This document shows, in pieces, positions 41,032 to 49,725 of a stretch of DNA of 64,000 nucleotides (position 1 is the stretch's first letter; every line of letters starts with the position of its first letter). The translations under genes were made by a program, and so were the position numbers. Source of the DNA: Apilactobacillus kunkeei (GTDB lineage: Bacteria; Bacillota; Bacilli; Lactobacillales; Lactobacillaceae); assembly GCF_005930975.1 (NCBI RefSeq), contig NZ_VBSE01000034.1:1-64000 (forward strand), read 5' to 3'. Under the pieces are notes generated by a model that did not search any database, was not told where the DNA came from, and saw only the letters and a list, made by a program, of their open reading frames with translations.

Positions 41032-43422
41032 ATGGCTCAAGATTTCGATTCCAAGCAATACTTGGAAGAATTAGATAAATACTGGCGTACTGCTAACTAC
41101 TTATCAGTAGGTCAACTATATCTAAAAGATAACCCATTATTAAAGAGAGAATTAACATCAAGCGATGTTAAAGTTAAGCCTATCGGTCACTGGGGTACTA
41201 TCGTATCTCAAAACTTTATTTACGCACATTTAAACCGTGTTATTAACAAGTATGACCTAAACATGTTCTATATTGAAGGTTCAGGTCACGGTGGCCAAGT
41301 TATGGTATCTAACTCATACATTGATGGTAGTTACTCAGACATTTACCCAAACATTTCACAAGATGAAAAGGGTATGGCTAAATTATTCAAACAATTCTCA
41401 TTCCCTGGTGGAGTTGCATCACATGCTGCCCCTGAAACTCCAGGTTCAATTCATGAAGGTGGAGAATTAGGTTACTCACTAGCCCACGGTGTTGGTGCTA
41501 TCTTTGATAACCCTGATGTAATTGCCGCTGTTGAAATTGGTGATGGTGAATTAGAAACTGGTCCTCTAGCTGCAAGTTGGTTCTCAGACAAGTTTATCAA
41601 CCCAGTTAAAGATGGTGCTGTTCTACCAATCATTAACTTAAACGGTTTCAAGATTTCTAACCCAACTATCATGTCACGTATGTCAGACCAAGAAATTACT
41701 GACTACTTCAAGGGTATGGGCTGGAAAGCTTACTTCGTTGAAAACGAACAAGACTTCGATGATCACATGGCTTACCACGAAAAGATGGCTAAGGTTATGG
41801 ACGAAGCTGTTCAAGAAATTAAAGATGTTCAAAAGAATGCACGTGAAAACGAAACTGCTGACACTGCTAAAGAACCAGTATGGCCAGTTATCGTTGTTAG
41901 AACTCCAAAGGGTTGGACTGGTCCTAAGTTTGACTTAGACGGTAACCCAATTGAAAACTCATTCCGTGCTCACCAAATCCCAGTTGATGTTTCATCAGAC
42001 AAGATGGAACACGCTGACTTAATCGTTAACTGGTTGAAGTCATACAAGCCAGAAGAATTATTTAACGATGATGGTACTATCAAGGATGACATTAAGGCTC
42101 TAGCACCTAAGGGTGACAGAAGAATGTCAGTTAACCCTATTACTAACGGTGGTATCGATCCTAAGCCACTTATCTTACCTGACGTTAAAGAATTTGCTGT
42201 TGACGTTAAGACTCCAGGTGAAACTGTAGCCCAAGATATGGCTGTATGGAGTAACTGGTTAGGTGCCGTTATGAAGGCTAACCCAGATAACTTCCGTGCA
42301 TTTGGTCCTGACGAATCAATGTCAAACCGTCTATTCGGTGTGTTTGCTGAAACTAACCGTCAATGGATGGAAGAAATTATGGAACCAAATGACCAATACG
42401 TTGCCCCATCAGGTCGTTTAATCGATTCACAACTTTCAGAACACCAAGCTGAAGGTTGGTTAGAAGGTTACGTATTAACTGGTCGTCATGGTTTCTTCGC
42501 AACTTACGAATCATTCGGTCGTGTTGTTGACTCAATGTTAACTCAACACTTCAAGTGGTTACGTAAAGCTGCTGACCAACCATGGAGAAAGAAGTACCCA
42601 TCATTGAACTTTGTTGATACTTCAACTGTATTCCAACAAGATCACAATGGTTACACTCACCAAGATCCAGGTATGTTAACTCACTTAGCTGAAAAGAAAC
42701 CAGAATTCATTCGTGAATACTTACCAGCTGATGCTAACACATTATTAGCTGTTGGTAACGTTGCTTTCGCCAGCCAAGAAAAGATTAACTTAATCATTAC
42801 TTCAAAACACCCACGTCCACAATGGTTCTCAATTGAAGAAGCTACCAACCTTGTAAACAATGGTTTAGGTTACATCGACTGGGCTTCAACTGACCAAGGT
42901 CAAGAACCTGACGTAGTTATTGCTGCTGCTGGTACTGAACCAACTTGGGAATCACTAGCTGCTATCTCATTACTACATGACGAATTCCCAGAAATGAAGA
43001 TCAGATTCATTAACGTTGTTGACTTCTTGAAACTACGTTCACCTAAGGTTGACCCTCGTGGTTTAACTGATGAAGAATTTGACCGTCTATTCACTACTGA
43101 CAAGCCAGTTGTATTCGCATTCCACGGATTCGAAGGTCTTGTTAAGGATGTATTCTTCGATCGTCACAACCACAACGTTCACGTTCATGGTTACCGTGAA
43201 AACGGTGATATTACTACACCATTCGACATGCGTGTATTGAACCAACTAGATCGTTACGACCTAGCTAAGGAAGTTGTTAATGACATTCCAGAATACTCAG
43301 TTAAGGGTGCATCATTCGTACAACGTATGAACGACATGGTTGACAAGCACAATGCTTACATCCGTGAAGTTGGTACTGACTTACCAGAAGTTAACGAATG
43401 GCAATGGAAACCATTAAAGTAA
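41032..43422 (+). CDS. xfp: Xylulose-5-phosphate/fructose-6-phosphate phosphoketolase
   Basis: A 796-residue TPP enzyme, full length. The N-terminal block ([43 protein letters not shown]) and TPP/Mg loop ([16 protein letters not shown]) are the XFP hallmark; a later [12 protein letters not shown] segment and YFxT-like acid region are conserved. It cleaves xylulose-5-P (and fructose-6-P) with phosphate into acetyl-P and a triose-P or erythrose-P: the key step of heterolactic fermentation. Codon choice is very uniform, which suggests high expression. The leader has strong promoter and AAAGGAG site. Confidence 0.97.
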   Translation: MAQDFDSKQYLEELDKYWRTANYLSVGQLYLKDNPLLKRELTSSDVKVKPIGHWGTIVSQNFIYAHLNRVINKYDLNMFYIEGSGHGGQVMVSNSYIDGSYSDIYPNISQDEKGMAKLFKQFSFPGGVASHAAPETPGSIHEGGELGYSLAHGVGAIFDNPDVIAAVEIGDGELETGPLAASWFSDKFINPVKDGAVLPIINLNGFKISNPTIMSRMSDQEITDYFKGMGWKAYFVENEQDFDDHMAYHEKMAKVMDEAVQEIKDVQKNARENETADTAKEPVWPVIVVRTPKGWTGPKFDLDGNPIENSFRAHQIPVDVSSDKMEHADLIVNWLKSYKPEELFNDDGTIKDDIKALAPKGDRRMSVNPITNGGIDPKPLILPDVKEFAVDVKTPGETVAQDMAVWSNWLGAVMKANPDNFRAFGPDESMSNRLFGVFAETNRQWMEEIMEPNDQYVAPSGRLIDSQLSEHQAEGWLEGYVLTGRHGFFATYESFGRVVDSMLTQHFKWLRKAADQPWRKKYPSLNFVDTSTVFQQDHNGYTHQDPGMLTHLAEKKPEFIREYLPADANTLLAVGNVAFASQEKINLIITSKHPRPQWFSIEEATNLVNNGLGYIDWASTDQGQEPDVVIAAAGTEPTWESLAAISLLHDEFPEMKIRFINVVDFLKLRSPKVDPRGLTDEEFDRLFTTDKPVVFAFHGFEGLVKDVFFDRHNHNVHVHGYRENGDITTPFDMRVLNQLDRYDLAKEVVNDIPEYSVKGASFVQRMNDMVDKHNAYIREVGTDLPEVNEWQWKPLK

Positions 43423-43462
43423 TTAGATAATTTATCTGATTCACTTATGGTTAATCCATAAA

Positions 43463-43497
43463 GAAAAGAACCGTATCTTTTGATACGGTTCTTTTTG
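43463..43497. terminator. Bidirectional terminator
   Basis: AAAAGAACCGTATC/GATACGGTTCTTTT perfect 14-bp stem between xfp and the RluA-type gene. Confidence 0.95.
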
Positions 43498-43498
43498 T

Positions 43499-44389
43499 TT
43501 ACATAAATTTTTTAAACGAATCGGGAAGTGGTGACTTAATCTCAATTTGATCCATATAGTAGGGCCTAATTAGTGTTAACTTCCAGGAATGAAGTAACAT
43601 TTCATCATTATCCGAATTAGGGTTATACAAAGGGTCACCCACAATTGGGTGGCCAATCGATGCTAAATGGACCCGTAGTTGATGAGTGCGCCCAGTATGA
43701 AGTGATAATTCCACCAATGAATGGTTATTAGTGGTAGATTTTACCAAATAGTCGGTTTTGGCATTTAATGGTTTTATTCCGTCGATTTTTCGTTTACGTT
43801 TATCATCTGGGTCAAACCCAATTGCTTTTTCGATTGTTCCAGAAGCTGGATTGATAATACCATCGGTCCAGGCGAGATAGTTTCGATGAATGATTTTGTC
43901 CTTGATAAGTCGAACTAGAATTGGAACGACCGCAGGGTTTTTCCCAACGATAATGGCACCAGAAGTGAATTGATCCAAACGATGAATCATAAACGCGTGT
44001 TGGTTACTATCATTTAGATAGGCTTCACAGAAGTTCAATAAAGTGTTGGTTTCGCCCGGTTGGTTGGGGTGGGTCTTGAATCCACGTGGTTTATTGACGA
44101 CTAACAAATCATCATCTTCATACAAAATTTCCAGTTTGATGGAATTATCCGGAACTAAGTTTTGTACCGGTAGTGAAAAATCGGATTCTATAAACGATAG
44201 ATGAAGTTCATCGCCGTTTTTAATTGGAAAATTCATGGGCAGATACTTGTTGTTGACCAATACCCGTTCATTTGTCCGTAGTGTGAATATGAGGTGCTTA
44301 GGGATTAATAATTTCTTTTGTAGGTATTCTCTAAGTGATGTTTCTGCTTTAATCCCTGAAATATTGAGTTTATATTCCCATTTTTGCAT
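43499..44389 (-). CDS. RluA family pseudouridine synthase
   Basis: A 296-residue RluA-type enzyme: N-terminal S4-like region (residues 1-70), then LEILYEDDDLLVVNKPRG, catalytic Asp in HRLDQFTSGAIIVGK and GRTHQLRVHLASIGHPIVGD. It isomerises specific uridines in 23S rRNA or tRNA. The specific site cannot be told from sequence. Divergent from the next gene. Confidence 0.9.
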   Translation of the reverse strand: MQKWEYKLNISGIKAETSLREYLQKKLLIPKHLIFTLRTNERVLVNNKYLPMNFPIKNGDELHLSFIESDFSLPVQNLVPDNSIKLEILYEDDDLLVVNKPRGFKTHPNQPGETNTLLNFCEAYLNDSNQHAFMIHRLDQFTSGAIIVGKNPAVVPILVRLIKDKIIHRNYLAWTDGIINPASGTIEKAIGFDPDDKRKRKIDGIKPLNAKTDYLVKSTTNNHSLVELSLHTGRTHQLRVHLASIGHPIVGDPLYNPNSDNDEMLLHSWKLTLIRPYYMDQIEIKSPLPDSFKKFM

Positions 44390-44475
44390 TTTTTAACCTC
44401 TTTTAGTCAAATGTGTTACTATATTTAGTCGAGTTGTGATAAGGTGTAAATAGTAATTTTAAACCGGAGGGCATT

Positions 44476-44856
44476 ATGGATAAAAAGATTATCAGCCTTT
44501 GGAGTCTCTTATCACTAGTAATGTTTATTATATGTGATTTATTAATGGGTGGAAATGCCCAGGATTTAATCAAGACAATAATTGTTGCGGTAGTATTATA
44601 TCTACTTCTAATTATAGGTGGTTTACTTAAGTGGCGTCTAGCCTATCACTTCCTATTATTCGTGGTAGGTATCTATACTTTAGCAATGATGCGTATTGTA
44701 TTTATATTCGTGGCCGAAAGTCATAATGGTGTTTCAATTATCGCATTGGTATTTGCGGTATTAGGGATTATTGTGAACTTATTGTGGTACCGGATTGCTG
44801 CAAAACAAATTAAAGGCGACTACGTAAGAATCGTTAAAAAGAACGTAAAAAAATAA
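44476..44856 (+). CDS. Four-helix membrane protein, unknown
   Basis: A 126-residue membrane protein with four hydrophobic helices (about 8-25, 33-52, 55-78, 84-107) and a basic C-terminal end (VRIVKKNVKK). GGAGGG site. It is followed by the acidic protein at 44875 (18-base gap). Not recognised. Confidence 0.65.
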   Translation: MDKKIISLWSLLSLVMFIICDLLMGGNAQDLIKTIIVAVVLYLLLIIGGLLKWRLAYHFLLFVVGIYTLAMMRIVFIFVAESHNGVSIIALVFAVLGIIVNLLWYRIAAKQIKGDYVRIVKKNVKK

Positions 44857-44874
44857 GATAGGTGTTTTAATAAT

Positions 44875-45408
44875 ATGGAAATGGATGCACAAAAATTTAT
44901 CGATGATGTAACTGCTGAAAGTTTTGAAAATTACTCAGCTGAAGTATCTTTAGCAGATCTAAAGAAAGACGCTGCTAAGGCATTTCAACCATTGATGGAA
45001 TTTATGGAAGAACAAGTAAACAGTGGCCGATTAGCTTCTGCGCTACTACAAGTAAAAGGTGAAGATATTAGTTTTTACCTACAAAACAACATCGTCAACT
45101 TACCATACAGATATATCAAAAATATTTCAAAGATGATGAGTGACGAAACAAATTGTCCACTAAACGTCTACATGTTCGTAGAATCGCCAGACGTGAACCG
45201 TTCAAAGATGCGTATTGATGAATTATCATCACAAGACGACTTTGCGGTAAACGCTGACTTAAGTGCTAAATTGAGCGCATGGACGAATGATCAACTTGCT
45301 GCAATCGAAGAAAACCAAAAGATTGAACAAGAAGCTGCCGAAAAAACAGATAAGAAAAAAACAGCTGCTAAGAAGAAAACTACTAAAAAGACTGCTAAGA
45401 AAGAATAG
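44875..45408 (+). CDS. Acidic cytoplasmic protein with Lys-rich tail, unknown
   Basis: A 177-residue soluble protein: acidic helical body (residues 1-150) and a basic low-complexity tail (KKKTAAKKKTTKKTAKK). The tail resembles H1/HU-type nucleic-acid-binding extensions. Start ATG with AGGTG site. The downstream region is the structured RNA at 45441. Function unknown. Confidence 0.7.
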   Translation: MEMDAQKFIDDVTAESFENYSAEVSLADLKKDAAKAFQPLMEFMEEQVNSGRLASALLQVKGEDISFYLQNNIVNLPYRYIKNISKMMSDETNCPLNVYMFVESPDVNRSKMRIDELSSQDDFAVNADLSAKLSAWTNDQLAAIEENQKIEQEAAEKTDKKKTAAKKKTTKKTAKKE

Positions 45409-45440
45409 TCTAAACTACACTTATGTGTTATACTACTTGT

Positions 45441-45632
45441 TGCGATGAGTCGAGGAGATCGCGCAACTACGGTTGTATTCACAAGATGTGATTAAGCGAT
45501 ATTTTCGAAGGGGACACATTATGCGGACGTAATTCGCGTGTCTGATATGTTGGTGATGTGAACACCACTTATCCGTCTACTTAGTAGATGCCAAAAAGAG
45601 CGCAACTTCATTTGAAGTTACGCTCTTTTTTA
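45441..45632 (+). ncRNA. Unidentified structured RNA, about 190 nt (possibly 6S-like)
   Basis: An extended -10 box TGTTATACT (45426-45434) stands seven bases before the predicted start, and a strong terminator ends it at 45632. In between, five hairpins can be drawn: GCGAT/ATCGC (45442-45462), TCACA/TGTGA (around 45479-45491), GACAC/GTGTC with GCG/CGC inside (about 45513-45542), TGGTG/CACCA (about 45550-45567) and TCTAC/GTAGA (about 45575-45588). No open frame fits. It lacks the hallmark sequences of tmRNA, RNase P, SRP RNA and T-boxes. Length, promoter and lone position agree with 6S RNA, but I cannot confirm it. Confidence 0.6.
45593..45632. terminator. Bidirectional terminator
   Basis: AAAAAGAGCG-c-AACTTC/GAAGTT-a-CGCTCTTTTT hairpin, ATTT loop. 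Ends the structured RNA and the convergent methyltransferase-like gene. Confidence 0.9.
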
Positions 45633-46472
45633 TTTGATTAAGTATAGTTGATCTTCAATTAAATCAAATGGTTTATGGTGACGGTTTAATTTTTTAACAT
45701 CTTCGTTTTCGATAAATTCTGCGTTGTCCCAGAACTGTTTAGAATCAGTGGCACCATATTTTTCGCCGATAGTGATTAGTGGGATATCTTTACCGTATTC
45801 ACGGATGGCTGATAGTAGTTTCCAGTCAATATCAATACCATCAGGTGACCAGCACATGATGATGTAGTCAATTTCGTCCTTGTATTTTTGGAAAGCGTCG
45901 ATTGCATCCAATGATTCGACGTCCGTAACTAGATGCTTTCCGGTCTCATTTTCCTTCTTCCAAGCCAGATTATCAGTACAAATAACATTAGCACCGTTTT
46001 CACGTAATCCTTTAGAGATGTATCCGTTTCCTGCCATAACTTCAAGGGCTTTTTTTCCATTTAAGAATTTGGCGATGTCATTGGTGAATGGGGCAGAGAT
46101 GTATGCCCACATTCCATATTGATTTTCCAAATAATCACGAAATTCACGGATGTCCTTATCTAATTTTGGTAGTTGATCAACAAATTGATTCCAGACTGCA
46201 TCTCCTTTAGGATCGTCCATCGGATATTTTTCGTTTACGTAGGCAAAAATGGTATCTTGGATGTCATCGGGTAATAACAATATTGGTAAGTCCTGTGGTA
46301 ATTGTTTTTGTTCTAATAAACGGTCGGCTTCTAAAATATTATTAATTAGGTATTTAATATCAGAAAAATCACTGAATAGGTCATAGTACTTCTTCATTCT
46401 TTCAATATATGAAGGCTTATGTGTGATTTTTTTGTTTTTCTTCATTTTTTTCAGTAGTTTCTTTTTATCCAT
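45630..46472 (-). CDS. SAM-dependent methyltransferase-like protein
   Basis: A 280-residue protein. A basic start (KKKLLKKMKKNKKITHKP), a helical N-terminal half, and a Rossmann-like C-terminal half with KALEVMAGNGYISKGLRENG (SAM-binding motif I) and VICTDN (motif II). The CWSP segment (about residue 210) stands where a catalytic motif would be. It matches an uncharacterised lactobacillar family of class I methyltransferase-like proteins. Substrate unknown. Confidence 0.7.
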   Translation of the reverse strand: MDKKKLLKKMKKNKKITHKPSYIERMKKYYDLFSDFSDIKYLINNILEADRLLEQKQLPQDLPILLLPDDIQDTIFAYVNEKYPMDDPKGDAVWNQFVDQLPKLDKDIREFRDYLENQYGMWAYISAPFTNDIAKFLNGKKALEVMAGNGYISKGLRENGANVICTDNLAWKKENETGKHLVTDVESLDAIDAFQKYKDEIDYIIMCWSPDGIDIDWKLLSAIREYGKDIPLITIGEKYGATDSKQFWDNAEFIENEDVKKLNRHHKPFDLIEDQLYLIK

Positions 46473-46529
46473 TGTCTAACTCCCTTGAGTTGGTTAGTTA
46501 TTATTTTATGGGAAAACTGATGGGAATGC

Positions 46530-46577
46530 AAAAAAGCACTCATATGTTAGGTTATATAACATATGAGTGCTTTTTTT
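46530..46577. terminator. Orphan terminator-like hairpin between divergent genes
   Basis: GCACTCATATGTT/AACATATGAGTGC, 13-bp perfect stem, flanked by A6 and T7. It lies between genes transcribed away from each other, so neither should end here. The amt promoter region (TATAAT at 46632-46637) is downstream of it. Confidence 0.7.
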
Positions 46578-46679
46578 ATGTTTAGATTTGAATTAAATCA
46601 ATTTAAGACTGTACTTATTTATTTTTAATGCTATAATATGTAACATGATATAACATTAATGAAATGAAGGTAGATATTG

Positions 46680-48008
46680 ATGGATTTAGCAAGTACAGGA
46701 TTTGTTTTTATTTCAAGTATTTTGGTTCTCTTTATGACCCCGGGACTAGCATTCTTTTATGGGGGCCTAGTTTCAAAGAAAAACGTTGTTAATACAACTA
46801 TGTCAGTTTTCATTATGACTGGTTTAGCAGTTATCTTATGGATTGCTTTTGGTTATAGCCTATCATTCTCAGGTGATTTGGGTGGATTTATTGGAAACCT
46901 GGCACATCCATTTATGAATGGGATTAACTTAAACGAACTAACAGCCACTAAGATTCCAGTAAGTATTTACTCAATCTTTGAAATGATGTTCGCTGTTATT
47001 ACACCAGCGCTATTCGTTGGTGCGATTGTTGGTCGTATTCGTTTCAAGTTCTTATTATGGTTTGTAATCCTTTGGTCAATTATCATTTACTACCCAATGG
47101 TACACATGGTTTGGTCACCAACCGGATTCTTAGCAAAGCTTGGTACTTTAGACTTTGCCGGTGGAACTGTCGTACATATTAATGCAGGGATTACTGCGTT
47201 GGTACTTTCAATTTACCTAGGTAAGCGTCTCAACTTTGGTAAAGAAACTAAGCACTACAACCTTTCATGGGTATTACTTGGTACTACTATTCTTTGGATA
47301 GGTTGGTATGGTTTCAACGCCGGATCAGCTCTAGGCGTAAACAACGTAGCAATGCAAGCTACCATGACATCAACTGTAGCTGCTGCTACTTCAATGATGG
47401 TATGGATGATGTTAGATATGCACTTTGTTGGTAAGCCACAATTAGGTGGTATCTGTACTGGAACGCTTTGTGGACTTGTTGGTATCACTCCAGCAGCAGG
47501 GTTCGTAACTATCGCCGGTGCTTTTGCAATTGGAATTGTTGCTACTTTAGTAAGTTACTTCTACGTAAACGTTCTAAAGTCCAAAGTTGGCGCTGATGAC
47601 ACATTAGATGCCTTTGGTTGTCACGGTGTTTCAGGAATGGTTGGAAGTATCATGACAGGTTTACTTGCTACTAAATCAGTAAACAGCTCAGTTGTTGATA
47701 ATGGTCTATTGTACGGTGGTGGTATGAAGCTATTCGTAACACAAATTATCGCTACTTTAGTAACTATCATTTTTGTTTCAGTGGCTTGTGCTATAATCAT
47801 TTCATTACTAAGACTAGTAATGCCAATGCGTGTAACTGAAGAAGAAGAAAAAGCTGGTCTAGATATCGTAGAACACGGTGAAGCTGCCGATTACATGGTT
47901 TCATACGGTGAAACTGGCAGGGATCACAGTAAGGATATTGAAGCTAACGCTGATGAGTTTAAAGGACAAATTCATCACTTGGACAATCCAAATTTACCTA
48001 AAGATTAA
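46680..48008 (+). CDS. amt: Ammonium transporter
   Basis: A 442-residue Amt/MEP/Rh-type channel with eleven helices. The family sequence FMTPGLAFFYGGLVSKKNVVN opens it, DFAGGTVVHINAGITALVLS and FGCHGVSGMVGSIMTGLLAT carry the twin-His pore residues, and a cytoplasmic tail of about 60 residues follows. No PII (glnK) gene is adjacent, unlike many bacteria. ATG 46680 is chosen over TTG 46677. Imports NH4+. Confidence 0.95.
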   Translation: MDLASTGFVFISSILVLFMTPGLAFFYGGLVSKKNVVNTTMSVFIMTGLAVILWIAFGYSLSFSGDLGGFIGNLAHPFMNGINLNELTATKIPVSIYSIFEMMFAVITPALFVGAIVGRIRFKFLLWFVILWSIIIYYPMVHMVWSPTGFLAKLGTLDFAGGTVVHINAGITALVLSIYLGKRLNFGKETKHYNLSWVLLGTTILWIGWYGFNAGSALGVNNVAMQATMTSTVAAATSMMVWMMLDMHFVGKPQLGGICTGTLCGLVGITPAAGFVTIAGAFAIGIVATLVSYFYVNVLKSKVGADDTLDAFGCHGVSGMVGSIMTGLLATKSVNSSVVDNGLLYGGGMKLFVTQIIATLVTIIFVSVACAIIISLLRLVMPMRVTEEEEKAGLDIVEHGEAADYMVSYGETGRDHSKDIEANADEFKGQIHHLDNPNLPKD

Positions 48009-48020
48009 AAATGAATAATA

Positions 48021-48054
48021 TAAAAAAACTCCAGATATACTCTGGAGTTTTTTT
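48021..48054. terminator. Bidirectional terminator
   Basis: AAAAAAACTCCAG/CTGGAGTTTTTTT stem with ATATACT loop between amt and the convergent XRE gene. Confidence 0.9.
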
Positions 48055-48484
48055 ATATTTTATAATCATCAAAATTTAAATTAAGTTCTTCTTGGTATGC
48101 TTCAGGTTGTTCACCGTCTTCTAGGTATTGGCGGTCTTTACCATGAAGATAACCATTAATGAGTTGATATACTTCGTAACGGTCTTCTTGATCCAAAGTA
48201 TGATTACCAAATGTTAATTCATTTTTGTCCATCAAGACACTACCTAAATTGAAGTGTTCAACAGAAGTCCTTCCGGTCAAATAGTCCATGCTAACATTAA
48301 AATATAATGCTAATTTTTTGATTTCGACGTATGAAGGTGAACGAATCCCGCGTTCCCAATTACCAATTTGTGAAGGGGTATTTTTATGTTCATCTTCGGG
48401 AAATCTTTCGTTTAAATTATTTGCCAGTTGGTTCATACTGATATGTTGCCCTTTACGAAGGGCTCTTAGTCGAATCGGAAACAT
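48053..48484 (-). CDS. XRE family regulator
   Basis: A 143-residue protein with a Cro/CI helix-turn-helix (residues 1-65: RLRALRKGQHISMNQLANNL, NTPSQIGNWERGIRSPSYVE, VSMDYLTGRTS) and an acidic C-terminal helical half. GAGGTG six bases before ATG 48484 decides the start over the frame opening at 48505. Target unknown; it is divergent from the hydrolase at 48601. Confidence 0.85.
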   Translation of the reverse strand: MFPIRLRALRKGQHISMNQLANNLNERFPEDEHKNTPSQIGNWERGIRSPSYVEIKKLALYFNVSMDYLTGRTSVEHFNLGSVLMDKNELTFGNHTLDQEDRYEVYQLINGYLHGKDRQYLEDGEQPEAYQEELNLNFDDYKI

Positions 48485-48600
48485 GTACAACACCTCTATG
48501 CACATTATAACCGAAAATGAACCAAATTGGCGGTTAGTTGCTTTTTATTTATTGAAACTCTATACTCAAATTAATAAATATTGGAATGGAGAGCATTACC

Positions 48601-49554
48601 TTGAAAAAGAAAACCAAAATCTTATTATCTACCGTAGTTACATTGTTTGTACTGACGGTAGTTGGTTTTGTGGGGGCGGGCATGTATTTCTACAACGTTG
48701 CAGTTGTTCCTTCACATAAGACCTTTTTAAGTAATGATAAAGTTAGGAAGAATTCACCCTTATACGCAGGAACCCATTGGTATTACAATGTTAAAAAGAT
48801 TCACTGGACTCAAAAGTCAGCTACTGGTAATTTGAAATTAGTTGCTAACTATATTCCAGCCAACAAGAGAACCAATAAGACTATCGTCATTGCCCACGGA
48901 TATATGGGTAGTAAGGAAAAAATGGCTCCTTATGCATATATTTTCCATCAAATGGGATATAATGTTTTAACTCCTGACGATAGAGGACAAGGCCAAAGCG
49001 AAGGTAATTACGTCGGTTACGGGTGGCCTGATCGTCTAGATTATATTAAGTGGATGAAAAAAGTCATCAAATACCAAGGACCCAAGACTGAAATTGTGAT
49101 GTTTGGTGTCAGCATGGGAGGAGCTACTACTATGATGGTATCGGGTGAAAAGAATGTTCCGCACCAAGTTAAAGCATTTATCGAAGACTGTGGTTACACC
49201 AGTGTTTCTGATGAGATTAATTATGAAGCAGGCCAACTTTACCATATGCCAGCATTTCCTCGTTGGCCACTAGTGCCAATCTTGAGTGGGATTACACACA
49301 TTAGAGCTGGATACAGCATGTACGAGGCTTCATCGCTAAACCAAGTGAAGAAGAATCACCGTCCAATGTTATTCATTCATGGTGAAAATGATAAGTTCGT
49401 TCCGACTAAGATGGTTTACCCATTATATAAAGCAAGTAAGGGACCAAAACAACTACTGGTTGTCAAAAATGCAGCCCATGCTGCTTCTTATGAAACTAAT
49501 CCGAAATTGTACGTTGATACAATTAAAGGATTTTTGAACAAATATTTTAAATAA
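48601..49554 (+). CDS. Membrane-anchored alpha/beta hydrolase
   Basis: A 317-residue hydrolase with N-terminal transmembrane anchor (residues 4-30) and an extracellular alpha/beta domain. HGYMGSKEKM is the oxyanion loop, GVSMGGATTMM the nucleophile Ser elbow, GENDKFVP the Asp and NAAHAAS the His. Esterase or peptidase of the YqkD/BAAT-like group; substrate unknown. TTG 48601 with GGAGAG seven bases upstream preferred to ATG 48586, which has no site. Confidence 0.85.
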   Translation: MKKKTKILLSTVVTLFVLTVVGFVGAGMYFYNVAVVPSHKTFLSNDKVRKNSPLYAGTHWYYNVKKIHWTQKSATGNLKLVANYIPANKRTNKTIVIAHGYMGSKEKMAPYAYIFHQMGYNVLTPDDRGQGQSEGNYVGYGWPDRLDYIKWMKKVIKYQGPKTEIVMFGVSMGGATTMMVSGEKNVPHQVKAFIEDCGYTSVSDEINYEAGQLYHMPAFPRWPLVPILSGITHIRAGYSMYEASSLNQVKKNHRPMLFIHGENDKFVPTKMVYPLYKASKGPKQLLVVKNAAHAASYETNPKLYVDTIKGFLNKYFK

Positions 49555-49557
49555 TAT

Positions 49558-49592
49558 TAAAGGCGTTAGATATTAAATTTAGCGCCTTTTTC
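49558..49592 (+). terminator. Terminator
   Basis: AAAGGCG.../...CGCCTTTTT stem with an AT-rich loop, just after the hydrolase. Confidence 0.7.
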
Positions 49593-49725
49593 GTAATTTT
49601 AAAAACTTTCAGTGTATCAAATAGGGGGTTAAATGTTATTATAGATAGTGTGTAATAACACCATCAAATAATACGTTTAATATTCGTTAAAAAATAAATA
49701 AAAAAATCAGAAAGGAGGACGCTTT

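Noticed and set aside
45291-45482. Minus-strand open frame across the RNA promoter
   Set aside because: Antisense shadow of the Lys-rich tail at 45300-45408 without a ribosome binding site.
45441-45632. tmRNA, RNase P RNA or SRP RNA
   Set aside because: The length and absent signature sequences (tRNA-like ends, GAGGAAAGUC-type motif, GGAAG tetraloop region) exclude them as far as I can read.
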